Source of the DNA: Candidatus Kutchimonas denitrificans
GTDB taxonomy: Bacteria > Gemmatimonadota > Gemmatimonadetes > Palauibacterales > KS3-K002
Assembly: GCA_011774835.1 (NCBI GenBank)
Contig: JAACAK010000017.1
Span: forward strand, 2,289-45,702
Direction of reading: 5' to 3'
Length of the DNA: 43,414 nucleotides
Shown: positions 10,063 to 20,129 of the stretch, one piece after another
How the letters are laid out: each line of letters starts with the position of its first letter
How positions within the stretch are numbered: position 1 is the stretch's first letter
Notes under the pieces: model-generated
The model's database searches: none
Seen by the model: the letters and a program-made list of their open reading frames with translations, nothing else
What the model was told of the DNA's origin: nothing
Program-made: the position numbers and the translations under genes

Positions 10063-10126
10063 CGGATTGGCAAGCACTTAGGGGAACGGGGCTTCCGGGG
10101 CGGGGCGCCGTCGGGGGCGATCCCCA

Positions 10127-10157
10127 TTGATATTCGAGTGCGGCTGGATATTATAAT
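10127..10157 (+). promoter_or_regulatory. Candidate sigma-70 promoter ahead of rpmJ and the alpha operon
   Basis: In the 130-base gap after infA there is a TTGATA (10127-10132) followed either by TATTAT at 10149-10154 (16-base spacer) or TATAAT at 10152-10157 (19-base spacer). The AT-rich patch stands out from GC-rich surroundings. It would place a start point about 30 bases before the rpmJ start codon. A GC-rich imperfect hairpin (about 10102-10125) just upstream could end part of the incoming transcription. No experiment supports either element. Confidence 0.5.
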
Positions 10158-10192
10158 TGGCTGCACCAAAACGTTCGGAAGAGAGCAGGCAA

Positions 10193-10309
10193 GTGAAAGT
10201 AAGATCGAGCGTTAAGCGGATCTGCGAGCACTGCAAGCTGGTTCGGCGGCGCGGGGTCGTCCGGGTCATCTGCAAGCGCAACCCCAGACACAAGCAGCGG
10301 CAGGGGTAG
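10193..10309 (+). CDS. rpmJ: 50S ribosomal protein L36, zinc-binding form
   Basis: A 38-residue protein encoded from GTG 10193 to TAG 10309, reading [17 protein letters not shown]... and ending [10 protein letters not shown]. The ligand pattern C-x2-C, about 12 residues, C-x4-H is the zinc ribbon of the C+ form of L36, the smallest ribosomal protein, which packs against 23S rRNA near L6 and L16. It lies between infA and rpsM, its usual place. The gene is easy to miss because of its size, but the match is unambiguous. Confidence 0.97.
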   Translation: MKVRSSVKRICEHCKLVRRRGVVRVICKRNPRHKQRQG

Positions 10310-10313
10310 CATG

Positions 10314-10694
10314 ATGGTACGTATAGCTGGCGTCGATTTGCCGAACAACAAGCGGCTCGAGGTCGCCCTGACATACATCTTCGGGATCGGGCAGACGAGC
10401 GCCCGGGAGATCCTGGAGAAGACCGGTGTAAACGACGAGACGCGGGTCCACGAGCTCTCGGACGAAGACCTCAACAAGGTCCGGAGGGTGATCGAGAACG
10501 ATTACAAGGTGGAAGGTGCGTTGCGCACGGAAGTATCGATGAACATCAAGCGGCTGATGGACATCGGGAGCTACCGTGGGATCCGGCATCGCAAGGGACT
10601 GCCGGTGCGTGGGCAGCGGACGCACACCAACGCGCGGACCCGGAAGGGCCCGCGGCGGACCGTGGCGGGCAAGAAGAAGGCCCCGCGTAAATAA
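10314..10694 (+). CDS. rpsM: 30S ribosomal protein S13
   Basis: A 126-residue protein of the 30S head that contacts tRNA and forms the B1 subunit bridges. It opens [26 protein letters not shown], has the helix-two-turn-helix region, then [29 protein letters not shown], and ends in a lysine-rich tail. Two ATG codons are adjacent (10311 and 10314). I prefer 10314 because the AGGGG at 10302-10306 is then seven bases away and the N-terminus matches the family. Confidence 0.97.
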   Translation: MVRIAGVDLPNNKRLEVALTYIFGIGQTSAREILEKTGVNDETRVHELSDEDLNKVRRVIENDYKVEGALRTEVSMNIKRLMDIGSYRGIRHRKGLPVRGQRTHTNARTRKGPRRTVAGKKKAPRK

Positions 10695-10727
10695 TCGAGA
10701 ACGGTAACGCAGCGAGCGATCGAGCTG

Positions 10728-11123
10728 ATGCCTCCGAAGAAGAAGAAGCAGGCGGGACCGAAGAAGAAGAAGGATGTGGGCGTCGAGGGAATCGCCTACA
10801 TCAAGGCGACGTTCAACAACACGATCGTCACCATCACCGACATGGAAGGCAACACGCTGGTCTGGAGCACCCCGGGCAAATCGGGGTTCAAGGGCTCCAA
10901 AAAGTCCACTCCGTTCGCCGCGACGGTGGCCGCCGAGAACGCCGCCCGCGAGGCGGTGGGCCTCGGGATGAAGCGGGTTCACGTGCGGGTGCAGGGACCC
11001 GGCTCGGGCCGCGAGTCCGCGATCCAGGCGCTGCAGGCCACCGGCCTGCAGATCCGCTCGATCCGGGATGTCACCCCGATCCCGCACAACGGCTGCCGGC
11101 CGCCCAAGAAACGACGGGTTTGA
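10728..11123 (+). CDS. rpsK: 30S ribosomal protein S11
   Basis: A 131-residue platform protein of the small subunit, located near the Shine-Dalgarno duplex and the E site. After a lysine-rich N-terminus, the core reads [22 protein letters not shown], then [13 protein letters not shown], and the signature [24 protein letters not shown] with the [17 protein letters not shown] ending. Length is typical. It lies between rpsM and rpsD, forming the alpha operon core. Confidence 0.98.
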   Translation: MPPKKKKQAGPKKKKDVGVEGIAYIKATFNNTIVTITDMEGNTLVWSTPGKSGFKGSKKSTPFAATVAAENAAREAVGLGMKRVHVRVQGPGSGRESAIQALQATGLQIRSIRDVTPIPHNGCRPPKKRRV

Positions 11124-11160
11124 CTCAGTGCCACTGCAGGGAGCGCTAGACGGAAAGTAA

Positions 11161-11796
11161 ATGGCAAGATACACAGGACCAGTCTGCAAGTTGTGTCGGA
11201 GGGAGGGCCAGAAGCTCTTCCTCAAGGGCAAGAGATGCCACACGGAGAAGTGCGCCATCGAGCGGCGCAACTACCCGCCGGGCCAGCACGGGATGTCCCG
11301 GATGCGGCGGCGGCGCATGTCCGACTACGCCGTGCAATTGCGCGAGAAACAGAAGGTGCGCCGAATCTACGGGCTACAGGAGGAGCAGTTCCGCAAGCTC
11401 TTCCAGACGTCGTCCCGGGGAGGGGGCATCACCGGTGACAACCTGATCGTCGCGCTGGAGACCCGGCTCGACAACATGGTCTATCGGCTCGGCTTCGCGC
11501 CGTCTCGCAAATCGGCGCGTCAGCTGGTGCGGCACCGACATATCGAGGTGGAAGGCGCGATCGTCAACATCCCGAGCTTCGAGGTGAAGCCGGGGATGGA
11601 GATCTCCGTCAAGTCCTCCAGCCGCGACCTGCCGCTGGTCAAGGAGGCGGTGGAATCGAGCGCCGGCGACGGGACGCTCGGCTGGATCTCCGTCGACCAC
11701 AAGAAGCTGACCGGTCGCATGGTGGAGAAGCCGACGCGGGCGGACGTGCCGCTCGCCGTGCAGGAGCAGCTGATCGTCGAACTGTATTCGAAATAA
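11161..11796 (+). CDS. rpsD: 30S ribosomal protein S4, four-cysteine form
   Basis: A 211-residue S4, which initiates 16S rRNA assembly and in many bacteria represses translation of the alpha operon. The N-terminal domain holds CKLC (residues about 9-12) and C-x4-C around RCHTEKC, giving the zinc-binding C+ type. The S4 RNA-binding domain (about 93-155) includes RLDNMVYRLGFAPSRKSARQLVRHRHIEV. The C-terminal VQEQLIVELYSK is standard. Order rpsM-rpsK-rpsD-rpoA-rplQ is canonical. Confidence 0.98.
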   Translation: MARYTGPVCKLCRREGQKLFLKGKRCHTEKCAIERRNYPPGQHGMSRMRRRRMSDYAVQLREKQKVRRIYGLQEEQFRKLFQTSSRGGGITGDNLIVALETRLDNMVYRLGFAPSRKSARQLVRHRHIEVEGAIVNIPSFEVKPGMEISVKSSSRDLPLVKEAVESSAGDGTLGWISVDHKKLTGRMVEKPTRADVPLAVQEQLIVELYSK

Positions 11797-11887
11797 GAGC
11801 AGCGGTTGCATCACTAGAACCAGACCGAGCATGAGACTGGAGGCGTCCACCGGCCGTCGGGGGCGCCACGCGGTGTTGGGCCGCATC

Positions 11888-11894
11888 AAGGAGG
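11888..11894 (+). promoter_or_regulatory. Strong Shine-Dalgarno deciding the rpoA start
   Basis: AAGGAGG at 11888-11894 is fully complementary to the canonical anti-Shine-Dalgarno and lies eight bases before GTG 11903. The ATG at 11831 has no comparable site. The 106 bases between rpsD and this start therefore form a leader rather than coding sequence. Confidence 0.8.
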
Positions 11895-11902
11895 CCGATA
11901 AA

Positions 11903-12949
11903 GTGCAGATTGATTTGAGCGGCTGGGTACTACCCGAGCGCGTGGAAGTCACAGAGGTGTCCGAGGACGGTCGACGCGCCGAGTTTCTGGTCCAGCCCCT
12001 CGAAAGGGGCTATGGCCATACGCTCGGTAACGCGACGCGGCGGATCCTTCTGTCATCGCTTCCCGGCTCCGCCGTCTGGGCGTTCCGGGCAAGCGGCGTC
12101 GTACACGAGCACCAGACGATTCCCGGCGTAGTCGAGGATGTGCACGAGATCATCCAGCAGGTGAAGAGCCTGGTCCTGCGCATGGTCGCCGAGGACGAGG
12201 AGGGAAAGCTGGAGCTGGCGGTCCACGAGGCCGGGCCGGTGACGGCGCGTGACATCGAGCCGAACCCGAAGATCGACATCGTCAACCGGGACCAGCATCT
12301 GTTCACCCTGCAAGAAGCCCTGCCGGAGGACAAGCCGCTGCGCCTCGAGCTGTTGATCAATCGGGGCCGGGGCTTCGTTCTGGCCGATCAGCATCAGCGT
12401 CGGAAGGACGACCCGGTGGACCTCATCCTGATCGACTCGATCTACAGCCCGGTGCTGCGGGCGAACTTCAATGTCGAGGAGACCCGGGTGGGTCAGCGCA
12501 CCGACTTCGATCGGCTCACCCTGTCGGTGGAGACCGATGGGGCGATGCGGCCCGAGGAGGCGGTGGCCTACGCGGCGGAGCTGATGGCCAGGCACCTGGA
12601 GTACCTGCGCCGTTTCGCCAGCGGCAACGGAGAGCAGGAGGCGCCGGAAGTCCAGCTGGTTCCGTTGAGCGAGAAGGTGAAGGACGTGGTCAACCGGCCC
12701 CTGGAGGAGTTCGACATATCGGTACGGTCGCGGCACACGCTGGAGAAGGGCAACATCCGGACCCTGGGCGACATCGCGCGGCGCAGCGAGGACGAGATCC
12801 TCGGGATCGAGAACTTCGGTCGCAAGTCGCTTCAGGAGGTAGAGGATCTGCTCGCCACCCACGGACTTCACTTCGGTATGAAGATCGAGGAGGGCGAAGG
12901 CGGCGAGCTCTACACGGTCAAAGAGAGTAACGGCGACGAAAACGAGTAG
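11903..12949 (+). CDS. rpoA: DNA-directed RNA polymerase alpha subunit
   Basis: A 348-residue alpha subunit. The N-terminal dimerisation domain shows RGYGHTLGNATRRILLSSLPGSAV (about 38-62). After a flexible linker, the C-terminal domain (about 265-335) contains the helix-hairpin-helix segments SVRSRHTLEKGNIRTLGDI and ILGIENFGRKSLQEVEDLL that bind UP elements and activators. I set the start at GTG 11903 because a perfect AAGGAGG lies at 11888-11894, eight bases ahead, and VQIDLSGWVLPERVEV is a plausible alpha N-terminus. The frame stays open to an ATG at 11831, giving 24 extra residues without such support. Confidence 0.96.
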   Translation: MQIDLSGWVLPERVEVTEVSEDGRRAEFLVQPLERGYGHTLGNATRRILLSSLPGSAVWAFRASGVVHEHQTIPGVVEDVHEIIQQVKSLVLRMVAEDEEGKLELAVHEAGPVTARDIEPNPKIDIVNRDQHLFTLQEALPEDKPLRLELLINRGRGFVLADQHQRRKDDPVDLILIDSIYSPVLRANFNVEETRVGQRTDFDRLTLSVETDGAMRPEEAVAYAAELMARHLEYLRRFASGNGEQEAPEVQLVPLSEKVKDVVNRPLEEFDISVRSRHTLEKGNIRTLGDIARRSEDEILGIENFGRKSLQEVEDLLATHGLHFGMKIEEGEGGELYTVKESNGDENE

Positions 12950-12967
12950 CGGAACGAGACGAGCACC

Positions 12968-13321
12968 GTGAGGCATAGACGGAAGGGACGCCAGCTGAGC
13001 CGGACGGCCAGCCACAAGAAGGCGATGCTGTCCAACATGGCGACGAGCCTGTTCCGGCACGAGCGGATCAAGACCACGCAAGCGAAGGCGAAAGAGCTGC
13101 GTCCGTTCGCGGAGCGGCTGATCACGCTGGCGCGCCGCGGGGATCTGCATGCGCGTCGACAGGCCGCCCGGGCGATCCACGACAAAGAGGCGCTCAAGAA
13201 GCTCTTCGACACCCTCGGCCCGCGCTACGCCGAGCGTGACGGAGGCTATACGAGCGTCTTGAAACTCGGGGAGCGACAGGGAGATGGTGCGGAGATCGCC
13301 ATCGTCCAGCTGGTCGAGTAG
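12968..13321 (+). CDS. rplQ: 50S ribosomal protein L17
   Basis: A 117-residue protein starting at GTG 12968 and reading (M)[56 protein letters not shown], the highly conserved L17 N-terminus. The C-terminal part ends [25 protein letters not shown], also typical. L17 sits near the tunnel exit and subunit surface. It closes the alpha operon 18 bases after rpoA. Confidence 0.98.
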   Translation: MRHRRKGRQLSRTASHKKAMLSNMATSLFRHERIKTTQAKAKELRPFAERLITLARRGDLHARRQAARAIHDKEALKKLFDTLGPRYAERDGGYTSVLKLGERQGDGAEIAIVQLVE

Positions 13322-13354
13322 CGACGAACCGACTTCTCCGGAGACATAGCCAAC

Positions 13355-13879
13355 ATGGCGAACCTGCTCTGGAAGTACACGTGGCCGTGGGCGGTGGCAG
13401 CTACCGTTCTGGTCGCCGGATTCATGTACTGGCTCTACTGGGAGTCGAGCTCGATAGAATCGGGCCTGGCCGTCGCGGATACGGCGGCGGGCGAACTGCC
13501 CCAGATCCCGGACACGGCCTTCGTCCAGGATCCGTCACGCTTCTCGCGCCAGCGGATCCTGCTCCGGCCGGTCCACATCACCGATCGCCTCGGCCGGGCG
13601 ACGCTGGCGGCCGATATGCCGGGTCTGGACGATTACCCGCTGATCCTGGAACGCTCGCTGATCGAGGAGGGCGTGACGGTGGTCGGTGGCGACAACCTGA
13701 CCGTCGCGGGACAGGTTTACGCGCTGAACGACTCGATCCTCGACGTCTACGCTCAGCGCGGCCTGTTCGACAGAGAGAACCGGGAGCGGGTGTCGGGACA
13801 CTCGACCTTCTTTCTGGTCGACTCGCTGGATTTCATCTTCCCGGGCGAGGAGACCGGGGCGGACACGACGGGCTCCTGA
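13355..13879 (+). CDS. Unknown single-pass membrane protein between rplQ and rpmB
   Basis: I do not recognise this 174-residue protein. It has a short basic N-terminus, one hydrophobic segment at about residues 8-28 ([20 protein letters not shown]), then an acidic extracytoplasmic domain of about 140 residues. The pattern fits a signal anchor with the bulk outside the cytoplasm. Within the domain, short alternating hydrophobic strands ([54 protein letters not shown]) suggest an all-beta fold. There are no cysteines. It lies 33 bases after rplQ and 59 bases before rpmB on the same strand, so it is probably co-transcribed with ribosomal genes. Its function is unknown. Confidence 0.8.
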   Translation: MANLLWKYTWPWAVAATVLVAGFMYWLYWESSSIESGLAVADTAAGELPQIPDTAFVQDPSRFSRQRILLRPVHITDRLGRATLAADMPGLDDYPLILERSLIEEGVTVVGGDNLTVAGQVYALNDSILDVYAQRGLFDRENRERVSGHSTFFLVDSLDFIFPGEETGADTTGS

Positions 13880-13938
13880 CGGCTGAAGACGGGCCAAAGA
13901 CGCAAGAAACGACTCGATTAAGGCAGGACACGACCAAG

Positions 13939-14130
13939 ATGTCACGAGTATGCTACGTGTGTGGCAAGAACCCCTCGGTGGGGCACAACGTCAGCCACGC
14001 CAACAACAAGACGAAAAGGCGCTGGATGCCGAACTTGCAACGCGTTCGGGTCGTCGACGACGGCACGGTCAAACGCGTTCGCGTCTGCAGCCGCTGTATC
14101 AAGTCGGGGCGCATCGTCAAGGCCCCGTGA
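13939..14130 (+). CDS. rpmB: 50S ribosomal protein L28, zinc-binding form
   Basis: A 63-residue L28 reading [38 protein letters not shown] and ending [18 protein letters not shown] near the N-terminus and CSRC near the C-terminus form the zinc-binding C+ pattern. The [14 protein letters not shown] segment is diagnostic of L28. ATG 13939 gives the usual length, and a long in-frame extension upstream overlaps the membrane protein and is rejected. It is the last ribosomal gene of the block and is followed by a convergent spacer. Confidence 0.97.
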   Translation: MSRVCYVCGKNPSVGHNVSHANNKTKRRWMPNLQRVRVVDDGTVKRVRVCSRCIKSGRIVKAP

Positions 14131-14437
14131 GGGTGGGAGTCTAGATTCCAGGCTCTACCAGGCCGGGAACAAAGGTTGGGGAAGGCTGAGAGAACTCGAG
14201 TCGCCGAAACGGATTCGGGGATTGCGGCATTCGGTGATTCGGAGAAACACGGCGGGATCGCCGGCAGCCTTCCAAACCCACTTGATCCCTCCCCAAATCC
14301 CCGAACCCCCGGATCCCCGAATCTCCCTCAACAATTCTCAAAGAGTTCGAACTTCCCTAAATCGGAATCCCGACCGCTGAAATCAGAATCCCGATCTCCG
14401 ACTTCGGCAGCCGGAATCCCCAATTCCCGAAGTCCCA
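14131..14437. repeat. Convergent spacer with degenerate AATCCCCGAA-like repeats
   Basis: This 307-base stretch has no credible gene. It lies between the 3' ends of rpmB (plus) and the minus-strand orphan gene. It contains repeated variants of GAATCCCCGAA, for example at 14296-14305, 14312-14322, 14364-14373, 14386-14394, 14413-14421 and 14422-14431. Inverted copies lie at 14211-14223 and 14229-14242. The composition (runs of C, more A/T) differs sharply from the flanking genes. It may act in bidirectional termination or be a repeat-element remnant. Confidence 0.7.
14211..14324. repeat. Large imperfect inverted repeat
   Basis: Bases 14211-14242 and 14293-14324 form an imperfect inverted repeat. 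By hand alignment 24 of 32 positions are complementary, including an uninterrupted run around GATTCGGGGAT/ATCCCCGAATC. The two arms are separated by about 50 bases. Such a structure could fold in RNA from either strand between the two convergent genes. No T-tract typical of an intrinsic terminator follows directly. Confidence 0.6.
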
Positions 14438-14839
14438 CTAAACATCCACCACGGTGATGTTCGTCCGCGTCCGGCCGGCGACGAACCCCTCGGGCGCCTC
14501 CAGCGGCAGAACATCCACCTTGGCGTACACCTCCTCCTTGCCCACCTCGGTGTCCACCAGATGCTTGGAGAACTCCTCCGTATAAGAGAGCTCGACCTCT
14601 TCCTTGGAGGGTATGATGTAGTGCCGCTTGAGGCCCGGGTTGACGTCGCCCACCGACTCCGCAGGACGGAGCGGTGACAGCTTGTCGTCGGCCATCGGGT
14701 CCTCCTCCATGAACTGGTACTGGAGGAGCCAGCGGTGGCCGACTTCCTTGGGCTCGAAGCGGATCACCGTGGTCAGCTTGAACGTCACGAAGTTCTCGCT
14801 CAACTCGTGAGAGAGGTTCGCGCTCACGAAGCTAGCCAT
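14438..14839 (-). CDS. Unknown 133-residue protein, the only minus-strand gene
   Basis: I do not recognise this protein. It starts at the ATG complementary to 14837-14839 (MASFVSANLSHELSENF) with an AAAGGAG-type ribosome site about ten bases upstream. A longer in-frame reading to 15055 runs through the divergent promoter region and lacks such support. There is no signal peptide, membrane segment or cysteine. The sequence alternates strand-like segments (FVTFKLTTVIRFEPKE, RWLLQYQFMEED, VYAKVDVLPLEAPEGF, RTRTNITVVDV) with acidic loops, suggesting a soluble beta-sandwich of about 15 kDa. It is transcribed divergently from hemD and convergently to rpmB, so it is its own transcription unit. Confidence 0.75.
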   Translation of the reverse strand: MASFVSANLSHELSENFVTFKLTTVIRFEPKEVGHRWLLQYQFMEEDPMADDKLSPLRPAESVGDVNPGLKRHYIIPSKEEVELSYTEEFSKHLVDTEVGKEEVYAKVDVLPLEAPEGFVAGRTRTNITVVDV

Positions 14840-14920
14840 ACGTAGAAAGCTCCTTTCACCTGCGAGTCCAGCCCATGAGGCGTGGCCACCCGGAACGCTC
14901 CAAATCGCATCGAAGCTTAA

Positions 14921-14949
14921 AATATGCGCCGTCGGCCGGGGTCGGGCAA
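14921..14949 (-). promoter_or_regulatory. Candidate promoter for the minus-strand orphan gene
   Basis: Read on the minus strand, TTGCCC (complement of 14944-14949) and CATATT (complement of 14921-14926) are separated by 17 bases. The AT-rich AGCTTAAAATATG patch is conspicuous in this GC-rich DNA. The predicted transcript would have a leader of about 75 bases. The match to consensus is partial. Confidence 0.4.
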
Positions 14950-14987
14950 TAACGCCCCCGGATCGGCCCGAGGGCGCTCGAGGCTGG

Positions 14988-15015
14988 TTGCGGGGAGATT
15001 GGCGGCCCGTATCTT
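14988..15015 (+). promoter_or_regulatory. Candidate promoter for hemD-hemB
   Basis: TTGCGG at 14988-14993 and TATCTT at 15010-15015 are 16 bases apart, about 60 bases before the chosen hemD ATG. The same TTGCGG hexamer recurs as the candidate -35 of the ugd promoter (21277). Partial consensus only. Confidence 0.4.
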
Positions 15016-15077
15016 GCGCGGCACGGGACGCGCCGTCTGGCGCGGCCGCACGCACTCGAATCGGGGAGCCGCATCGA

Positions 15078-15866
15078 ATGGCCCGGGATCGACCGCTCGG
15101 GGGGCTGAGGATCGCCGTGACGCGTCCGCAAGGGCAGGCGGAAAGCCTGCTCGAAGGGCTTCGCCAGCTGGGCGCTCGGGCGCTCAGCTACCCGACGATC
15201 CGGATCGTCGAGCCCTCGGATCCCGCCCCGCTCCGCCAGGCCGTGGCGGATCTGCCGGCCTACGATTGGCTGGTCTTCACCAGTGCCAATGGGGTGGAGC
15301 GTTTCTGGGCCGGGCTGGAGGCGGCCGACATCGCCCGCCTGCCCGACGAGGCGCGAGTCGCGGCCATCGGACCGGCGACGGCCGATGCCCTGGCGGAGCG
15401 CGGCGTCGAGGCCGAGATCGTGCCGGAGGAATATGTGGCGGAAGCGGTCGCCGAGGCCCTTCAGAGTCGAGCCGAGCTGGCCGATGCCCGGATCCTGTTA
15501 CCGCGGGCGGCCGGGGCTCGGAAGGTGCTGCCCGAGCGGCTGCGCGCGGCGGGTGCCCGCGTCGATGAGGTCGTGGCGTACGAGTCGGCCCCCGACGCCG
15601 AGGGGATCGAAGCCCTGCGAGGGGCGATCGAACGCGACGAGGTCGACATGGTGACGTTCACCGCCGCGTCCACCGTCCGCAGCTATGTCGACACCGCCGG
15701 CCCCGACCTGGGGTCGGCTCGGGTCGCCGTCATCGGGCCGATTACCGCCAGCGCCGCCCGCGACGCCGGTCTGCAGGTCGATGTGGAGGCGCTGGAGTAT
15801 ACCGTACCCGGTCTGTTGCAGGCGATTGCCCGCTATTACGGCAGGGAACAAGAGGAGAGCTCGTGA
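15078..15866 (+). CDS. hemD: Uroporphyrinogen-III synthase
   Basis: A 262-residue enzyme that cyclises hydroxymethylbilane to uroporphyrinogen III with inversion of ring D. HemD is poorly conserved in sequence. The identification rests on the two-lobed pattern with [18 protein letters not shown] at the N-terminus, [15 protein letters not shown] (about 69-83), [12 protein letters not shown], a second-domain [17 protein letters not shown] and [17 protein letters not shown], and on the adjacent hemB. ATG 15078 has GGGGAG nine bases upstream; an in-frame TTG at 14988 overlaps the candidate promoter and is not preferred. The TGA stop overlaps the possible hemB starts. Confidence 0.93.
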   Translation: MARDRPLGGLRIAVTRPQGQAESLLEGLRQLGARALSYPTIRIVEPSDPAPLRQAVADLPAYDWLVFTSANGVERFWAGLEAADIARLPDEARVAAIGPATADALAERGVEAEIVPEEYVAEAVAEALQSRAELADARILLPRAAGARKVLPERLRAAGARVDEVVAYESAPDAEGIEALRGAIERDEVDMVTFTAASTVRSYVDTAGPDLGSARVAVIGPITASAARDAGLQVDVEALEYTVPGLLQAIARYYGREQEESS

Positions 15867-16849
15867 TGGCCCGTTTCCCGACCGTTCGCCCGCGCCGGCT
15901 GCGCCGATCCGCGCGTCTTCGCGCCATGGTGCGCGAGACCTCGGTCGAGCCGGTCGACCTGATCGCTCCCATCTTCGTCACCTACGAGGACGGACGTCAT
16001 CCCGTCTCGGCGATGCCTGGAGTCGAGCAGCTGTCGGTGAGCGCGGCGGCCGAAGAGGCGGCCCGGCTCGAGTCGCTGGGGGTCGGGGCCGTTCTGCTGT
16101 TTGGCATACCGGAATCGAAGGACGCCCGGGGCAGCGGCGCCTATGCCGCGGACGGGATCGTGCAGCGTGCCGTCGGCGCGATAAAAGAGCGAACGGACGA
16201 GCTGCTGGTAGTGACCGACGTCTGCCTCTGCGAGTACACCGACCACGGCCACTGCGGGGTGCTGACCCCCGAGGGGGTCGTCGACAACGATCCGACCCTC
16301 GAGCTCCTGGCGCGCAGCGCTCTGTCACACGTGGAGGCCGGCGCCGACATGGTTGCCCCCAGCGACATGATGGACGGCCGCGTGGGAGCCATCCGAGGGA
16401 CGCTGGATGAGAGCGGCTTCACCCAGGTGCCGATCATGTCTTACGCGGTGAAGTACGCTTCGGCTTTCTACGGGCCTTTCCGCGAGGCCGCCGACTCGGC
16501 GCCGCAGTTCGGCGACCGGAAGGCCTACCAGATGGATCCAGCGAACGCCGACGAGGGGGTGCGCGAGGCACGGCTCGACGTCGAGGAAGGGGCCGACATC
16601 GTCATGGTCAAGCCGGCTCTGCCGTACCTCGACGTGATCTACAGAGTCAAACAGGACACGGGGTACCCGGTCGCCGCCTACCACGTATCCGGCGAGTACA
16701 GCATGATCAAGGCGGCGGCGGAGCGAGGTTGGATCGATGAGGATCGGGTCGTCCTCGAGGCGGTGACGGCCATACGCCGGGCCGGCGCCGACCTCATCAT
16801 CACCTACTTCGCCGACCGCTTGGCCCGGATGCTAGGAGGAGAGGAGTGA
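15866..16849 (+). CDS. hemB: Delta-aminolevulinic acid dehydratase (porphobilinogen synthase), zinc type
   Basis: A 327-residue enzyme that condenses two 5-aminolevulinates into porphobilinogen. Both Schiff-base lysines are visible: K196 in [15 protein letters not shown] and K249 in [11 protein letters not shown]. The active-site metal loop reads [13 protein letters not shown] with C120, C122 and C130, the three-cysteine catalytic zinc site, unlike the aspartate-rich magnesium types. ATG 15866 is preferred; the in-frame GTG at 15863 adds one residue. The stop overlaps the GTG of the next gene by 4 bases, linking heme and sugar-nucleotide genes in one transcript. Confidence 0.97.
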   Translation: MARFPTVRPRRLRRSARLRAMVRETSVEPVDLIAPIFVTYEDGRHPVSAMPGVEQLSVSAAAEEAARLESLGVGAVLLFGIPESKDARGSGAYAADGIVQRAVGAIKERTDELLVVTDVCLCEYTDHGHCGVLTPEGVVDNDPTLELLARSALSHVEAGADMVAPSDMMDGRVGAIRGTLDESGFTQVPIMSYAVKYASAFYGPFREAADSAPQFGDRKAYQMDPANADEGVREARLDVEEGADIVMVKPALPYLDVIYRVKQDTGYPVAAYHVSGEYSMIKAAAERGWIDEDRVVLEAVTAIRRAGADLIITYFADRLARMLGGEE

Positions 16850-18135
16850 ACGAGCAGGCACGCGTGTTGATCGAGCAGATCGAGTCGCGACAGGCCAGGG
16901 TCGGCGTGGTGGGCCTGGGATACGTGGGGCTGCCGCTGGCGGTCGAGTTCGCCGAAGCCGGCTTCTCAATTCTGGGCTTCGAGGTGGCCCGGGATAAGGT
17001 GGAGGCCGTGAACGCCGGTAACTCGTACGTCGGCGACGTCCCCGAAGAGCAACTGGCAGCCGCCGTCGAGGCCGGTCGCCTCGAGGCCACCCTCGACTAC
17101 GATCGGCTGGCGGAGGCGGACGCCATCTGCATCTGCGTGCCCACACCCCTCAACAAGACCGGCGACCCCGACGTCTCGTTCATCATGACGGCGGCCAACT
17201 CACTGCAGCGGACGGTTCGGGCCGGCCAGCTGGTCGTCCTCGAGTCGACCACCTATCCGGGTACGACCCGCGAGCTGCTTCTGCCGGCCCTGGCCGGGAC
17301 CCGGCTCGAGGTGGGCAAGGACTTCTTCCTGGCCTTCAGTCCGGAGCGCGTCGATCCGGGCAACCCGGTCTACAAGATCCACAACACGCCGAAAGTGGTT
17401 GGCGGCATCACCGCCGATTGCGCCGAATGCGCGAACCGGCTCTACTCCACGATCATCGAGCAGGTCATCCTCGTATCCAGCACCGAAGCCGCGGAGCTCA
17501 CCAAGCTGCTGGAGAACACCTTCCGCTCCGTGAACATCGCGCTGGCCAACGAGATGGCCATCGTCTGCGACAAGCTGGACGTGGACGTATGGGAGGTCAT
17601 CGAGGCCGCGGCGACGAAGCCCTTCGGCTTCATGAAGTTCACGCCCGGCCCCGGCCTCGGCGGGCACTGCATTCCCGTCGACCCGCACTACCTGTCCTGG
17701 AAGATGAAGACGCTGGACTACAAGACCCGGCTGATCGAGCTGGCGAGCGAGATCAACGCCGAGATGCCGCGCTACGTGTCCGAAAAGGTCGCCGATCTGC
17801 TCAACGATCACGGCAGGCCGGTGAGAGGGTCCCGGGTCGTGGTAGTCGGCGCGGCGTACAAGCCGGACACGAACGATACGCGGGAATCGCCGGCGCTGGA
17901 CATCATTCGTCTGCTGGCCGAGAAGGGTGCCGAGGTCATCTACCACGACCCCATGGTGCCGAACCTGCGCCACGAGGGACAGGACATCGAGTCGATGCCA
18001 CTCGACGAGAAGCGGCTGGCCGGGGCTGACGTCGTCGTCATCGTCACCGACCACACCGACATCGACTACGACCTGATCCGGCGTTCGGGCCGGCCGGTGC
18101 TCGATACGCGCAACGTGCTGCAACGCCCGGCCTAG
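16846..18135 (+). CDS. Nucleotide-sugar 6-dehydrogenase, WbpA/WecC/TviB type
   Basis: A 429-residue NAD-dependent enzyme that oxidises C6 of a UDP-sugar to the uronic acid. The N-terminal Rossmann domain has [18 protein letters not shown] (about 18-35). The central domain contains the catalytic Cys275 in [15 protein letters not shown], and the C-terminal UDP-binding domain has [19 protein letters not shown]. The GHCIPVDP context and [10 protein letters not shown] resemble the UDP-N-acetylhexosamine dehydrogenases (WbpA, WecC, TviB, VipA) more than UDP-glucose dehydrogenase. UDP-GlcNAc or UDP-ManNAc as substrate is an inference. GTG 16846 is preceded by AGGAGGA (16834-16840). A true Ugd is encoded separately at 21397. 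Confidence 0.93.
   Translation: MNEQARVLIEQIESRQARVGVVGLGYVGLPLAVEFAEAGFSILGFEVARDKVEAVNAGNSYVGDVPEEQLAAAVEAGRLEATLDYDRLAEADAICICVPTPLNKTGDPDVSFIMTAANSLQRTVRAGQLVVLESTTYPGTTRELLLPALAGTRLEVGKDFFLAFSPERVDPGNPVYKIHNTPKVVGGITADCAECANRLYSTIIEQVILVSSTEAAELTKLLENTFRSVNIALANEMAIVCDKLDVDVWEVIEAAATKPFGFMKFTPGPGLGGHCIPVDPHYLSWKMKTLDYKTRLIELASEINAEMPRYVSEKVADLLNDHGRPVRGSRVVVVGAAYKPDTNDTRESPALDIIRLLAEKGAEVIYHDPMVPNLRHEGQDIESMPLDEKRLAGADVVVIVTDHTDIDYDLIRRSGRPVLDTRNVLQRPA

Positions 18136-20118
<1,983 letters not shown>

Positions 20119-20129
<11 letters not shown>

Noticed and set aside
11831..11902. Upstream in-frame start of rpoA at ATG 11831.
   Set aside because: No ribosome site compared with the perfect AAGGAGG before GTG 11903, and the extra 24 residues do not resemble alpha subunits.
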